A stretch of 64,000 nt of DNA from Streptomyces changanensis (GTDB lineage Bacteria > Actinomycetota > Actinomycetes > Streptomycetales > Streptomycetaceae), in assembly GCF_024600715.1 (NCBI RefSeq), contig NZ_CP102332.1:1922001-1986000 (forward strand). Reading direction: 5' to 3'. The notes under the pieces were generated by a model, which saw only the letters and a program-made list of their open reading frames with translations, was not told the DNA's origin and ran no database searches. Made by a program: the position numbers and the translations under genes. Shown here in pieces: positions 8,284 through 17,066 of this stretch (position 1 is the first letter of the stretch; the number at the start of each line of letters is the position of its first letter).

Positions 8284-9117
8284 ATGCAGAGCCTGGCGAT
8301 GATCGAGAACTGGCCCGTGCCGAACGCGGCCGCCGCAGTCGTCCGTGCCGACGGCACCGTGGTGGGGGCGCACGGCCCCACGGCGCACCGGTTTCCGCTC
8401 GCCTCGGTGACCAAGCCGCTGGCGGCGTACGCGGTGCTCGTCGCCTACGAGGAGGGGGCGGTCGAGCTGGACGAGGCCGCCGGGCCCGACGGCTCGACGA
8501 TCCGGCACCTGCTGGCGCACACCTCCGGTCTCGCCTTCGACGAGGACCGGGTCATGGCCGCCCCGGGCACGCGCCGGATCTACTCCAACACCGGTTTCGA
8601 GGTGCTGGCGGACCATGTGGCGAAGGCGACCGACATCCCGTTCGGGGAGTACCTGCGCCAGGCGGTGCTGGAGCCGCTCGGGATGGCGGCGACGACCCTG
8701 GACGGGTCGGCCGCGAAGGACGGCGTGTCGATCGTGGACGACCTCGTGCGGTTCGCGGCGGAACTACAGGCGCCGCGGCTGTTGGACCCTCGCACGGTGC
8801 TGGAGGCCATGACGGTCGTACACCCGGGCCTGACCGGCATCCTTCCCGGTTACGGCCATCAGCGGCCCAACGACTGGGGGCTCGGCTTCGAGATCCGGGA
8901 CGGCAAGACGCCGCACTGGACGGGTGGTTCGTCGTCGCCGCGGACGTTCGGGCACTTCGGGCAGTCCGGGACGTTCCTGTGGGTGGACCCGGACGCCGGG
9001 GCGGCGTGCGTGGCGCTCACCGACCGCGACTTCGGACCGTGGGCGGTCGAGGCGTGGCCGCCGTTCACCGACGCGGTCCTCGCCGAGCTGCGCTCCGGTG
9101 GCACCACCCGCGCCTGA
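8284..9117 (+). CDS. serine hydrolase, beta-lactamase/PBP4* (class C) family
   Basis: A 277-residue protein with all three active-site motifs of the class C/S12 fold: Ser41-x-x-Lys44 in LASVTKPLAA, Tyr100-Ser-Asn102 in RIYSNTGF, and a GHFGQSG segment in the place of the KTG box. No signal peptide is present, so it is probably cytoplasmic and an esterase/amidase-like relative rather than a true beta-lactamase. ATG 8284 is chosen over the in-frame ATG 8239, because 8239 lies inside the divergent merR operator and the extra residues lack family character. It is divergent from merR and may share its control region. It is short compared with typical S12 peptidases (350 or more). Confidence 0.85.
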   Translation: MQSLAMIENWPVPNAAAAVVRADGTVVGAHGPTAHRFPLASVTKPLAAYAVLVAYEEGAVELDEAAGPDGSTIRHLLAHTSGLAFDEDRVMAAPGTRRIYSNTGFEVLADHVAKATDIPFGEYLRQAVLEPLGMAATTLDGSAAKDGVSIVDDLVRFAAELQAPRLLDPRTVLEAMTVVHPGLTGILPGYGHQRPNDWGLGFEIRDGKTPHWTGGSSSPRTFGHFGQSGTFLWVDPDAGAACVALTDRDFGPWAVEAWPPFTDAVLAELRSGGTTRA

Positions 9118-9612
9118 GCACCCCGCGCCTCCGGGTCTCCCCGGACCACAGCCCGGCCCCCCGAGCCCCGGCCTCCCGGACCCCATGGGCCTCCCGGGTC
9201 TCCCGGGAGGTCTCCCCGGCCTCCCGGACCCCATGAACCTCCCAGGTCTCCCGGGTGGTCTCCCGGACCTCCCGGACCCCATGAACCTCCCAGGTCTCCC
9301 GCGTCTCATCCCGCCCTGCCTCGGCGACCCCGGGGCCCGGACCTCCCTGGCGCCGGGCCCACGAAGCGCCGGGGCCCACGAGGAACCGGGCGTCCGCGTG
9401 GCGCCGGGCCCAGGAGGTTCCGGCGCCGGACGGCCCGGCCGGCCCTCGGCTCTCCAGCCGCCAGCGGCCTGAACGCCCCGCCCCGGCCGACTCCCAGCCC
9501 TGGGTGGCCCGGCCGGTCCGATCCGCACGATCCACCTCATCAGCCGGCAGCCATCAACCCCAGCAACCCCATCAGCCATCAGCCCTCGGCCTGGCCGGCC
9601 CGGCCCGCCTCG
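9118..9612. other. repeat-bearing non-coding gap
   Basis: A 495-base gap between the convergent serine hydrolase and pirin genes. It holds the 48-base tandem repeats at 9173-9300 and CCAGC/CATCAGC-rich stretches near 9560. Several frames stay open and encode proline/glycine or arginine-rich strings, but none starts at a ribosome site; I see no supported gene. Confidence 0.6.
9173..9300. repeat. 48-base tandem repeat, about 2.7 copies
   Basis: Units start at 9173, 9221 and 9269, each beginning CTCCCGGACCCCATG and running through CTCCCAGGTCTCCCGG; units 2 and 3 are nearly identical and unit 1 has a few changes. The unit length is a multiple of three, so each frame translates as a 16-residue repeat. 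Confidence 0.85.
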
Positions 9613-10314
9613 TCAGCGCGCCGGGTAGGGCGTCTCCCGCATCTCCCACACCAGCACCTCGGCCGCCGTCGCCCCCGTGGCCCCGGGCACCCCCGTCAGC
9701 TCCACGCCACGCGCCCCGGTGATGCGGACCGCGTCACCCGCGCCCAGCTCCTCGGCCGCGCCGTCGCCGGCCACCCGGACCCGGCCGCGCACCACGTGCA
9801 CGTACACGAGGTCGCCGTCCGGGACGGCGGTGCGCTCCCCCGCGGCGGGGCGGCGCACGTGGAGCACCGCGCCCGCGGCCGGCAGGGCGTACGGGGTGGC
9901 GTCGGCGAGGCGCCGCACGATGCCGTACGACGGTTCGCCGCCGGGCTCCAGCGGTGCCAGCCACATCTGCACGAAGGTCAGCGGTGCGGCGCCGTCGTTG
10001 CGCTCGACGTGCCGGACGCCGGCCGCGGCGCTCAGGTGCTGGACGTCGCCGGGCCGTACGACGGTGGCGTGCCCGGCGGAGTCGCGGTGCGTCAGCTCGC
10101 CCTCGACGACCCAGGTGACGATCTCGGTGTGGCTGTGCGGGTGCTCGTCGAAACCCGCGCCCGGCGCGAGGCGCTCCTCGTTGCAGGCGATGAGCGCCCC
10201 GAAGCGCAGGTTGTCCGGGTCGTAGTGCGGGCCGAACGAGAAGGCGTGCCGGGTCTCGATCCCGGCGGCGGCGTCGCCTCCGGGGTACCGGTCGGCGGCC
10301 CTGTGTATGGACAT
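9613..10314 (-). CDS. pirin-family bicupin protein
   Basis: A 233-residue protein of the pirin/YhhW group. The N-terminal cupin (about 25-125) has the metal-ligand region EHPHSHTEIVTWVVEGELTHRDS and a second histidine in RHVERN; the C-terminal cupin is degenerate. Bacterial pirins are Fe-dependent and include quercetin 2,3-dioxygenases and redox-responsive regulators, so a dioxygenase activity is possible but unproven. The start at 10314 (MSIHRAADRYPGG) fits the family N-terminus; the long upstream extension of the frame is antisense to fasR and is discarded. It is divergent from fasR with a 60-base gap. Confidence 0.88.
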   Translation of the reverse strand: MSIHRAADRYPGGDAAAGIETRHAFSFGPHYDPDNLRFGALIACNEERLAPGAGFDEHPHSHTEIVTWVVEGELTHRDSAGHATVVRPGDVQHLSAAAGVRHVERNDGAAPLTFVQMWLAPLEPGGEPSYGIVRRLADATPYALPAAGAVLHVRRPAAGERTAVPDGDLVYVHVVRGRVRVAGDGAAEELGAGDAVRITGARGVELTGVPGATGATAAEVLVWEMRETPYPAR

Positions 10315-10374
10315 CACGGGACCAACGGTAGACCGGCTGGACGGGCCGCCGTCCCGATAAGGCAGTCTTGTCCC

Positions 10375-11559
10375 GTGCCCCAACCAGCAGCGAACGACGC
10401 CCACCCGCACCCAGCGACCCTGAAACGCCTCGAACAGTCCTCCGGACGGCTCGCCGCCAACGCCATCGCCCGTATGGACGAGGCGCTGCCCTGGTACCGG
10501 GCGATGCCCCCGGAGAACCGCTCCTGGATCGGCCTCGTCGCGCAGGCCGGCATCGCGGCGTTCACCGAGTGGTTCCGGCACCCCGAGACCCCGCAGGCGA
10601 TCTCCACCGACGTGTTCGGCACGGCTCCCCGCGAGCTGACCCGGGCGATCACGCTCCGCCAGACCGTCGAGATGGTGCGGACCACGATCGAGGTGATGGA
10701 GTCGGCGATCGAGGAGGTCGCCGCCCCTGGTGACGAGTCGGTGCTGCGCGAGGCACTGCTGGTCTACGCCCGGGAGATCGCCTTCGCGACGGCGCAGGTC
10801 TACGCGCAGGCCGCCGAGGCGCGCGGCGCGTGGGACGCGCGCCTGGAGTCCCTCGTCGTCAACGCGGTGCTGTCCGGCGAGGCGGACGAGGGCGCGGTCA
10901 GCAGGGCCGCCGCGCTCGGCTGGAACTCCCCGGAGCACGTGTGCGTGATCCTGGGCACCGCGCCGGACGGGGACAGCGAGCTGACGGTGGAGGCGATCCG
11001 CCGCGCGGCCCGCCACGCCAAGCTGCAGGTGCTGACCGGTGTGCTCGGCGATCGACTGGTGGTCATCGCGGGTGGCAGCGACAACCCGCTGGCCGTCGCG
11101 AAGGCGCTGATCGGCCCGTACGCGGCGGGGCCCGTCGTGGCCGGGCCCGTGGTGCCGGACCTGCTGGCGGCGACGCGGTCGGCGCAGGCGGCGGCCGCGG
11201 GGCTGAAGGCGTGCTCGGCGTGGCCGGACGCGCCGCGTCCGGTCCTCGCCGACGACCTCCTGCCGGAGCGGGCCATCGCCTCGGACCCGGCCGCCCGGGA
11301 GCAGCTGGTGGAGGAGATCTACAGGCCGCTGGAGGAGGCCGGCTCGGCGCTCCTGGAGACCCTGAGCGTCTACCTGGAGCAGGCGAGCAGCCTGGAGGGG
11401 GCGGCCCGGATGCTCTTCGTCCATCCGAATACCGTGCGCTACCGGCTCCGTCGTGTGACCGATGTCACCGGGTGGTCACCGTCCGATGTACGGTCGGCGT
11501 TCACGCTGCGGATCGCGCTGATCCTGGGGCGTCTGGCGGACAGCGAGACCCAGTCCTAA
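10375..11559 (+). CDS. fasR: FasR, PucR-family regulator of fatty acid synthesis genes
   Basis: A 394-residue regulator immediately upstream of and co-oriented with fabD-fabH-acpP-fabF, the context of FasR in Streptomyces, where FasR is a known activator of that operon. The N-terminal part is a helical ligand-sensing region, the middle resembles the GGDEF-like PucR core, and the C-terminal helix-turn-helix of the PucR type (about 340-394) has EQASSLEGAARMLFVHPNTV followed by RYRLRRVTDVTG. The start GTG 10375 is chosen because coding-like conserved sequence begins there; the frame upstream overlaps the divergent pirin gene. Control of the downstream promoter in the 84-base gap (11560-11643) is expected. 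Confidence 0.92.
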   Translation: MPQPAANDAHPHPATLKRLEQSSGRLAANAIARMDEALPWYRAMPPENRSWIGLVAQAGIAAFTEWFRHPETPQAISTDVFGTAPRELTRAITLRQTVEMVRTTIEVMESAIEEVAAPGDESVLREALLVYAREIAFATAQVYAQAAEARGAWDARLESLVVNAVLSGEADEGAVSRAAALGWNSPEHVCVILGTAPDGDSELTVEAIRRAARHAKLQVLTGVLGDRLVVIAGGSDNPLAVAKALIGPYAAGPVVAGPVVPDLLAATRSAQAAAAGLKACSAWPDAPRPVLADDLLPERAIASDPAAREQLVEEIYRPLEEAGSALLETLSVYLEQASSLEGAARMLFVHPNTVRYRLRRVTDVTGWSPSDVRSAFTLRIALILGRLADSETQS

Positions 11560-11643
11560 GGCTTTTGTGGGGGACCAACAATTCACCCGACGGTTCTTCG
11601 TCCTAGTCCCCACGGGCGTAGAGGACCGTCCACAAGAGAGAGT
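11560..11643 (+). promoter_or_regulatory. fab operon promoter region, candidate FasR target
   Basis: The 84-base gap between fasR and fabD is less GC-rich than its surroundings at its start. It contains a short dyad TTGT-N9-ACAA (11565-11581) that could be part of a FasR site; the arms are only 4 bases, so this is weak. A GAGAGAG ribosome-binding sequence ends just before fabD. Confidence 0.35.
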
Positions 11644-12573
11644 GTGAGGGTGCTCGTACTCGTCGCTCCCGGCCAAGGCGCTCAGACGCCCGGCTTCCTG
11701 ACTCCCTGGCTCGATCTTCCGGGCGCCGCCGACCGTGTCGGCGCGTGGTCGGAGGCCATCGGACTGGACCTGGCCCACTACGGCACGAAGGCCGACGCGG
11801 AGGCGATCCGCGACACGGCGGTCGCCCAGCCGCTGCTGGTGGCCGCCGGACTGCTGTCCGCCGCCGCGCTCGGCGAGGTCGTGCCGGGCGCCGTCGCGGG
11901 CCACAGCGTCGGTGAGATCACCGCCGCCGCGTTCGCGGGTGTCCTCGAGGACACGGCGGCGCTGCGGCTCGTCCGGTCCCGCGGTGTGGCGATGGCCGAG
12001 GCCGCCGCCGTCACCCGGACCGGTATGTCGGCCCTGCTCGGCGGCGACCCGGAGGTCACCGTCCCGCACCTGGAGAAGCTCGGTCTGACCCCGGCGAACG
12101 TGAACGGCGCCGGCCAGATCGTCGCCGCCGGCACCATGGAGCAGCTGGCCGCGCTGGAGGCGGACAAGCCCGAGGGCGTCCGCCGCGTGGTCCCGCTCCA
12201 GGTCGCCGGCGCGTTCCACACGCACCACATGGCGCCCGCCGTGGCGAAGCTGGAGGAGGCCGCCCGCGGCCTGTCCCCGGCGGACCCGAAGGTCGCCTAC
12301 GTCTCCAACAAGGACGGGCGGACCGTCGCCTCGGGTGCCGACGTCGTCACCCGTCTCGTGGGTCAGGTCGCGAACCCGGTCCGCTGGGACCTCTGCATGG
12401 AAACGTTCCAGCGGCTGGGTGCGACGGCGCTGGTCGAGGTGTGCCCGGGCGGCACGCTGACCGGTATCGCCAAGCGCGCCCTCCCCGGTGTCAAGACGCT
12501 CGCGCTCAAGACCCCCGACGACCTCGACGCGGCACGCGCGCTCATCGCCGAGCACGCCGGCGCCGCCTCCTGA
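11644..12573 (+). CDS. fabD: malonyl-CoA:ACP transacylase FabD
   Basis: A 309-residue enzyme that loads malonate from CoA onto AcpP for type II fatty acid synthesis. The N-terminal oxyanion motif VAPGQGAQTPG and the nucleophile elbow GHSVGEITAAAFAG (catalytic Ser) are present, with the catalytic His expected in GAFHTHHMAP. It starts the fab operon: fabH follows after 23 bases. GTG 11644 is placed 3 bases after a purine-rich GAGAGAG; GTG 11650 gives the N-terminus most common in the family (LVLVAPGQ) and is an alternative. In Streptomyces the same FabD also serves type II polyketide synthases. Confidence 0.97.
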   Translation: MRVLVLVAPGQGAQTPGFLTPWLDLPGAADRVGAWSEAIGLDLAHYGTKADAEAIRDTAVAQPLLVAAGLLSAAALGEVVPGAVAGHSVGEITAAAFAGVLEDTAALRLVRSRGVAMAEAAAVTRTGMSALLGGDPEVTVPHLEKLGLTPANVNGAGQIVAAGTMEQLAALEADKPEGVRRVVPLQVAGAFHTHHMAPAVAKLEEAARGLSPADPKVAYVSNKDGRTVASGADVVTRLVGQVANPVRWDLCMETFQRLGATALVEVCPGGTLTGIAKRALPGVKTLALKTPDDLDAARALIAEHAGAAS

Positions 12574-12596
12574 ACCGGAGCAAGGAGCCGTAGAGC

Positions 12597-13598
12597 ATGG
12601 CGAAGATCAAGCCCAGCAAGGGCGCCCCGTACGCGCGCATCATGGGTGTCGGCGGTTACCGGCCCACCCGTGTCGTGCCGAACGAGGTGATCCTCGAGAA
12701 GATCGACTCGTCGGACGAGTGGATCCGCTCGCGCTCCGGCATCGCGACCCGCCACTGGGCCTCGCCCGAGGAGACCGTGACCGCGATGTCGGTCGAGGCC
12801 GCGGGCAAGGCCATCGCGGAGGCCGGGATCAGCCCCGAACAGATCGGTGGGGTCATCGTCTCCACCGTCTCGCACTTCAAGCAGACCCCGGCGGTCGCCA
12901 CCGAGATCGCGGACCGGATCACGTCGAGCAAGCCGGCCGCGTTCGACATCTCGGCGGGCTGCGCCGGCTTCGGCTACGGCCTGACGCTCGCGAAGGGCAT
13001 GGTGGTCGAGGGTTCCGCCGAGTACGTCCTCGTCATCGGCGTGGAGCGGCTGAGCGACCTGACCGACCTGGAGGACCGCGCGACGGCCTTCCTGTTCGGT
13101 GACGGCGCGGGCGCCGTCGTCGTCGGCCCGGCGCAGCAGCCGGAGATCGGCCCCACCGTCTGGGGTTCCGAGGGCGACAAGTCCGAGACCATCAAGCAGA
13201 CGGTGCCGTGGACGGACTACCGTGACGGCACGGTCGAGAAGTTCCCGGCGATCACGCAGGAGGGCCAGGCGGTGTTCCGCTGGGCCGTCTTCGAGATGGC
13301 CAAGGTCGCCCAGCAGGCGCTGGACGCCGCCGGGATCTCCGCGGCCGACCTGGACGTCTTCATCCCGCACCAGGCCAACATGCGGATCATCGACTCGATG
13401 GTGAAGACGCTGAAACTGCCGGAGCACGTCACGGTCGCCCGCGACGTGGAGACCACCGGCAACACCTCGGCCGCCTCGATCCCGCTCGCGATGGAGCGGC
13501 TCCTGGCGACCGGGCAGGCGAAGAGCGGGGACACCGCGCTCGTCATCGGCTTCGGGGCGGGGCTCGTCTACGCCGCGACGGTCGTTACCCTCCCCTAG
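12597..13598 (+). CDS. fabH: beta-ketoacyl-ACP synthase III FabH
   Basis: A 333-residue KAS III that starts fatty acid chains by condensing an acyl-CoA primer with malonyl-ACP. The catalytic triad is visible: Cys in DISAGCAGFGYG, His in FIPHQANMRI and Asn in TTGNTSAASIPLAM. In Streptomyces this enzyme prefers branched primers, giving iso/anteiso fatty acids. It is second in the fab operon, 23 bases after fabD and 83 bases before acpP. The start ATG 12597 is preceded by CAAGGAGCCG, a strong ribosome-binding site. Nothing unusual in length or motifs. Confidence 0.98.
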   Translation: MAKIKPSKGAPYARIMGVGGYRPTRVVPNEVILEKIDSSDEWIRSRSGIATRHWASPEETVTAMSVEAAGKAIAEAGISPEQIGGVIVSTVSHFKQTPAVATEIADRITSSKPAAFDISAGCAGFGYGLTLAKGMVVEGSAEYVLVIGVERLSDLTDLEDRATAFLFGDGAGAVVVGPAQQPEIGPTVWGSEGDKSETIKQTVPWTDYRDGTVEKFPAITQEGQAVFRWAVFEMAKVAQQALDAAGISAADLDVFIPHQANMRIIDSMVKTLKLPEHVTVARDVETTGNTSAASIPLAMERLLATGQAKSGDTALVIGFGAGLVYAATVVTLP

Positions 13599-13681
13599 GC
13601 ACACGTTCCGGTCCTCCGACCGGTACGGACGCCGTCACATCCTCTGAGAAGCACAGAGCTACACACCGAAGGAGCGCCAAC

Positions 13682-13930
13682 ATGGCCGCCACCCTGGAAG
13701 AGATCGTCGAGGGTCTCGCCGAGATCGTCAACGAGATCGCCGGCATCCCCACCGAGGACGTCGAGCTGGACAAGTCCTTCACGGACGACCTGGACGTGGA
13801 CTCGCTGTCCATGGTCGAGGTCGTCGTCGCCGCCGAGGAGCGCTTCGACGTGAAGATCCCGGACGACGACGTCAAGGGCCTCAAGACGGTCCGCGACGCT
13901 GCCGACTACATCCTCAAGCACCAGGCCTGA
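13682..13930 (+). CDS. acpP: acyl carrier protein AcpP
   Basis: An 82-residue acidic four-helix carrier protein. The phosphopantetheine attachment serine is Ser41 in DDLDVDSLSMVEVV, the canonical DSL motif. It carries growing acyl chains between FabD, FabH, FabF and the reduction enzymes. It is located between fabH and fabF in the fab operon, with a ribosome site GAAGGAGCGCC directly before ATG 13682. Length and charge are normal for the primary fatty-acid ACP. Confidence 0.98.
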   Translation: MAATLEEIVEGLAEIVNEIAGIPTEDVELDKSFTDDLDVDSLSMVEVVVAAEERFDVKIPDDDVKGLKTVRDAADYILKHQA

Positions 13931-13996
13931 TCGGATCGCCACCCGGCGGTGGCGCCGCATTCACGCATACCTCATACACGTGGAGAAAGAATTCCT

Positions 13997-15259
13997 GTGA
14001 GCCCGACCAATCGCACCGTGGTCGTCACCGGTATCGGCGCAACCACACCGCTGGGTGGCGACTCCGCCTCGACCTGGGAGGGTCTGGTCGCCGGGCGTTC
14101 CGGCGTCCGGCCCCTCGAAGGCGAGCGCTTCGCCGAACTGCCCGTGCAGATCGCGGCCCGCGTGGCCGTGGACCCGCTGGACGTCCTGCCGCGGCCGCTG
14201 GCCCGCAAGCTGGACCGCTCGGCCCAGTTCGCCGTCATCGCGGCGCGCGAGGCGTGGGCGGACGCCGGTTTCTCCGGCCCCGCCGGTGAGGACGAGAAGG
14301 TCAGTCCGGAGCGCCTCGGTTCCGTCATCGCCTCCGGCATCGGCGGCGTGACGACCCTGCTCGACCAGTACGACGTGCTGAAGGAGAAGGGCTCCCGTCG
14401 GGTCTCCCCGCACACGGTGCCCATGCTCATGCCGAACAGCCCCGCCGCGAACGTGGGCCTGGAGGTGAACGCCCAGGCGGGCGTCCACACCCCGGTGTCG
14501 GCGTGCGCGTCGGGCGCCGAGGCCATCGGTTACGCCATCGAGATGATCCGCACCGGCCGCGCCGACGTGGTCGTCGCCGGTGGCACCGAGGCGGCCATCC
14601 ACCCGCTGCCCATCGCGGCGTTCGCCAACATGATGGCGATGTCCAAGAACAACGACGAGCCCGAGAAGGCCTCCCGCCCGTACGACAAGGGCCGTGACGG
14701 CTTCGTGCTGGGCGAGGGCGCGGGCGTGGTCGTCCTGGAGTCGGCCGAGCACGCCGCGGCGCGCGGCGCCCGCGTGTACTGCGAGGCGCTGGGCCAGGGC
14801 CTGTCCGCCGACAGCCACCACATCGCGCAGCCGGAGCCCACCGGCCGCGGCATCGCCGCCGCGCTGCAGAACCTGCTGGACTCGACGGACCTGAAGCCGT
14901 CGGAGATCGTGCACCTGAACGCCCACGCCACGTCGACGCCGCAGGGCGACGTCGCCGAGGTGAAGGCGCTGCGCAAGATCCTCGGTGACGACCTGGAGCA
15001 CGTCGCGATCTCCGCGACGAAGTCCATGACGGGTCATCTGCTGGGCGGTGCCGGCGGCATCGAGACCGTCGCGACGGTCCTGGCGCTGCACCACCGCACG
15101 GCCCCGCCGACCATCAACGTCGAGGACCTGGACGAGGAGGTCGACGCGGACATCGTGCGCGGCGAGCCCCGTCCGCTGCCCGAGGGCACGATCGCGGCGA
15201 TCAACAACTCGTTCGGCTTCGGCGGCCACAACGTGGTCCTCGCCTTCCGGACGGTCTGA
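13997..15259 (+). CDS. fabF: beta-ketoacyl-ACP synthase II FabF
   Basis: A 420-residue elongating condensing enzyme of type II fatty acid synthesis. The catalytic Cys lies in PVSACASGAEAIGYA, the first His in LNAHATSTPQGD, the conserved Lys in ISATKSMTGHLLGGAGG (with the second His), and the C-terminal NNSFGFGGHN loop is intact. The GTG at 13997 follows GTGGAGAAAG and begins the family N-terminus (SPTNRTVVVTGIGATTPLGG); the longer frame from 13949 lacks a ribosome site. It is the last gene of the operon and is followed by a strong hairpin at 15292-15329. Confidence 0.97.
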   Translation: MSPTNRTVVVTGIGATTPLGGDSASTWEGLVAGRSGVRPLEGERFAELPVQIAARVAVDPLDVLPRPLARKLDRSAQFAVIAAREAWADAGFSGPAGEDEKVSPERLGSVIASGIGGVTTLLDQYDVLKEKGSRRVSPHTVPMLMPNSPAANVGLEVNAQAGVHTPVSACASGAEAIGYAIEMIRTGRADVVVAGGTEAAIHPLPIAAFANMMAMSKNNDEPEKASRPYDKGRDGFVLGEGAGVVVLESAEHAAARGARVYCEALGQGLSADSHHIAQPEPTGRGIAAALQNLLDSTDLKPSEIVHLNAHATSTPQGDVAEVKALRKILGDDLEHVAISATKSMTGHLLGGAGGIETVATVLALHHRTAPPTINVEDLDEEVDADIVRGEPRPLPEGTIAAINNSFGFGGHNVVLAFRTV

Positions 15260-15291
15260 AGTCCGCGCCCGGGACACCCCGGCCCGTACGT

Positions 15292-15329
15292 GAGGAAGGC
15301 CCCCGCCCTGCTGGGCGGGGGCCTTCCTC
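15292..15329 (+). terminator. strong fab operon terminator
   Basis: A perfect 17-bp stem (GAGGAAGGCCCCCGCCC at 15292-15308 against 15313-15329) with a 4-base TGCT loop, 33 bases after fabF. Being symmetrical, it may also end the converging DUF3145 transcript. Confidence 0.85.
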
Positions 15330-15404
15330 CGTGCCGTGCGCCGACGGCCCGTGAGGCACGCGCGCGGTGACGGGCGCCGGCGATGGTGGGCGCCCGGCGG
15401 GCGG

Positions 15405-15899
15405 TCAGACGACCTGGTGCAGCCAGCGGACGGGGGCACCCTCACCGGCGTACCGGAAGGGCTCCAGCTCGTCGTCCCACGGCTTGCCGAGAAGCTTGGC
15501 GATCTCCGCCTCCAGGAGCGTCTCGCCCTGGGCGGAGCGGGCGAGGGCGGCGCGCAGCCGGTCCTCGGGGATCATGATGTCGCCGTGGATGCCGATGACG
15601 GCGTGGAAGATGCCCAGGACGGGCGTGGCGCTGTAGCGCTCGCCCTCGGCGGTGGGGCAGGGTTCGGCTGTCACCTCGAAGCGGAGCATCTGCCAGCCGC
15701 GGAGCGCGGAGGCGAGTTTGGAGGCGGTGCCCGGTTCACCACGCCAGGAGAACTCGGATCTCCAGGTGCCCGGTGAGGCCGGCTGCCGGATCCAGTCGAG
15801 CTGGACCCTCGCGCCGAGCACTCCCGCGACCGCCCATTCGACGTGCGGACAGAGCGCGCGCGGCGCGGAGTGGACGTACAGGACTCCACGTGTCGTCAC
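15405..15899 (-). CDS. DUF3145 protein
   Basis: A 164-residue protein of an actinobacterial family of unknown function that is regularly found next to the fab operon. It begins TTRGVLYVHSAPRALCPHVEW and ends PFRYAGEGAPVRWLHQVV; there are no membrane segments or signal peptide. The start is GTG 15899, 8 bases after GGAGG, rather than the longer frame to 15974. It converges on fabF. The conserved position beside fatty acid synthesis genes hints at a link to lipid metabolism, but nothing in the sequence proves one. Confidence 0.85.
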   Translation of the reverse strand: MTTRGVLYVHSAPRALCPHVEWAVAGVLGARVQLDWIRQPASPGTWRSEFSWRGEPGTASKLASALRGWQMLRFEVTAEPCPTAEGERYSATPVLGIFHAVIGIHGDIMIPEDRLRAALARSAQGETLLEAEIAKLLGKPWDDELEPFRYAGEGAPVRWLHQVV

Positions 15900-16092
15900 C
15901 GGGACCTCCAGGGTGGGACGAGGTTCGCCTTTTCCCAGCGGCCTCAGTAAACAGCATCGGGAGCGAAACTCCACAAAAGGGACAGCTTGTGACGTGATGT
16001 AATTTACCGGAGCCGGTCGGCCAGGCGCGTCTGGTTCGACGGGGAAAAGCTACCGTGCGCCGGGTCTCTTGGGATGACGTACGGTCGGTCCC

Positions 16093-17055
16093 GTGGCCCC
16101 TCGACACGAAGCTTTCACTCGCCAGGACCGCGCCCGCGTACGCCCGTCCGGGGGGTGCCGAGCCGCCGCCGTCGTGGCCGCGGCGGCGCTGTTCTGCGGT
16201 GCGGCGCTGTCCGGGTGTGTCGCCTCCCCGGACCGTGGCGGGGCGGACGGGGCGCGGCAGCGGGCCACCGCGGCGCGGCCGAGCCCCTCCCCCACGCCGC
16301 CCCTGTGGAACACCCGGCCGGCGTCGGTCGCCGCGGTCGGCGACTCCATCACGCGCGGTTTCGACGCGTGCGGCGTGCTGGCGGACTGCCCGGAGGTGTC
16401 GTGGGCCACCGGCTCCGACGCCGGCGTCGACAGCCTCGCGCTGCGGCTGCTGGGCGCGTCCGCCCTGCCCTCGCGCAGCTGGAACCTGGCCCGGTCGGGC
16501 GCCCGCGTCGCGGAGCTGCCCGCGCAGATGGCGCTGGCCGCGGCACGGAAGCCGGGCCTGGTCGCGGTCATGGTCGGGGCGAACGACGCCTGCCGCCCGT
16601 CCGTGGACCTGATGACGCCCGTGGCCGACTTCCGGGCGTCGTTCGAGTCGGCGGTGGCGGCGCTGCGGCGGACGGCGCCCGAGGCGCAGTTGTACGTGGC
16701 GAGCGTGCCGGACCTGCACCGGCTGTGGTCGACGGGCCGTGACCACCCGGTGGGCCGGCAGGTGTGGCCGATGGGCGTGTGCGGGTCGATGCTCGCCGAC
16801 GCGAACGACCTCGGCGCGGCGGCCACGGCGCGGCGCGCGGCCGTGCGCGAGCGGGTGGTGGCGTACAACGGCGTGCTGCGTGACGTGTGCGCCCGTGACG
16901 CGCGCTGCCGCCACGACGGCGGCGCCGTCTTCGACTACCGTTTCGGCAGCGGTCAGTTGAGCCCGTGGGACGTCTTCCACCCCAGCCGGGACGGGCAGGG
17001 ACGGCTGGCGAAGATCGCCTACCGCGCCGTCACGGCCGCGGAGCCGCCCGCGTAG
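16093..17055 (+). CDS. SGNH/GDSL hydrolase lipoprotein
   Basis: A 320-residue exported hydrolase. An N-terminal basic and hydrophobic stretch ends in a lipobox-like ALSGC (about residues 38-42), followed by a Pro/Ser/Thr-rich linker, so it is probably membrane-anchored by lipid. SGNH blocks are visible: GDSITRG (catalytic Ser), NLARSGARV, GANDACRPS (Asn block) and DVFHPSRDGQ (catalytic Asp-x-x-His). Family members are lipases or carbohydrate esterases; the substrate here is unknown. It is probably translated together with the aldose epimerase, which starts 11 bases downstream. Confidence 0.88.
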   Translation: MAPRHEAFTRQDRARVRPSGGCRAAAVVAAAALFCGAALSGCVASPDRGGADGARQRATAARPSPSPTPPLWNTRPASVAAVGDSITRGFDACGVLADCPEVSWATGSDAGVDSLALRLLGASALPSRSWNLARSGARVAELPAQMALAAARKPGLVAVMVGANDACRPSVDLMTPVADFRASFESAVAALRRTAPEAQLYVASVPDLHRLWSTGRDHPVGRQVWPMGVCGSMLADANDLGAAATARRAAVRERVVAYNGVLRDVCARDARCRHDGGAVFDYRFGSGQLSPWDVFHPSRDGQGRLAKIAYRAVTAAEPPA

Positions 17056-17066
17056 GCTCGGCCGAC

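Noticed and set aside
8284..9117. A true class C beta-lactamase
   Set aside because: SxxK and YxN are present, but there is no signal peptide and the protein is about 80 residues too short; serine hydrolase or esterase is safer.
8924..9472. A collagen-like 182-codon frame over the 48-base repeats
   Set aside because: It starts inside the serine hydrolase gene without a ribosome site and its Pro/Gly content follows from the repeat; kept as a repeat instead.
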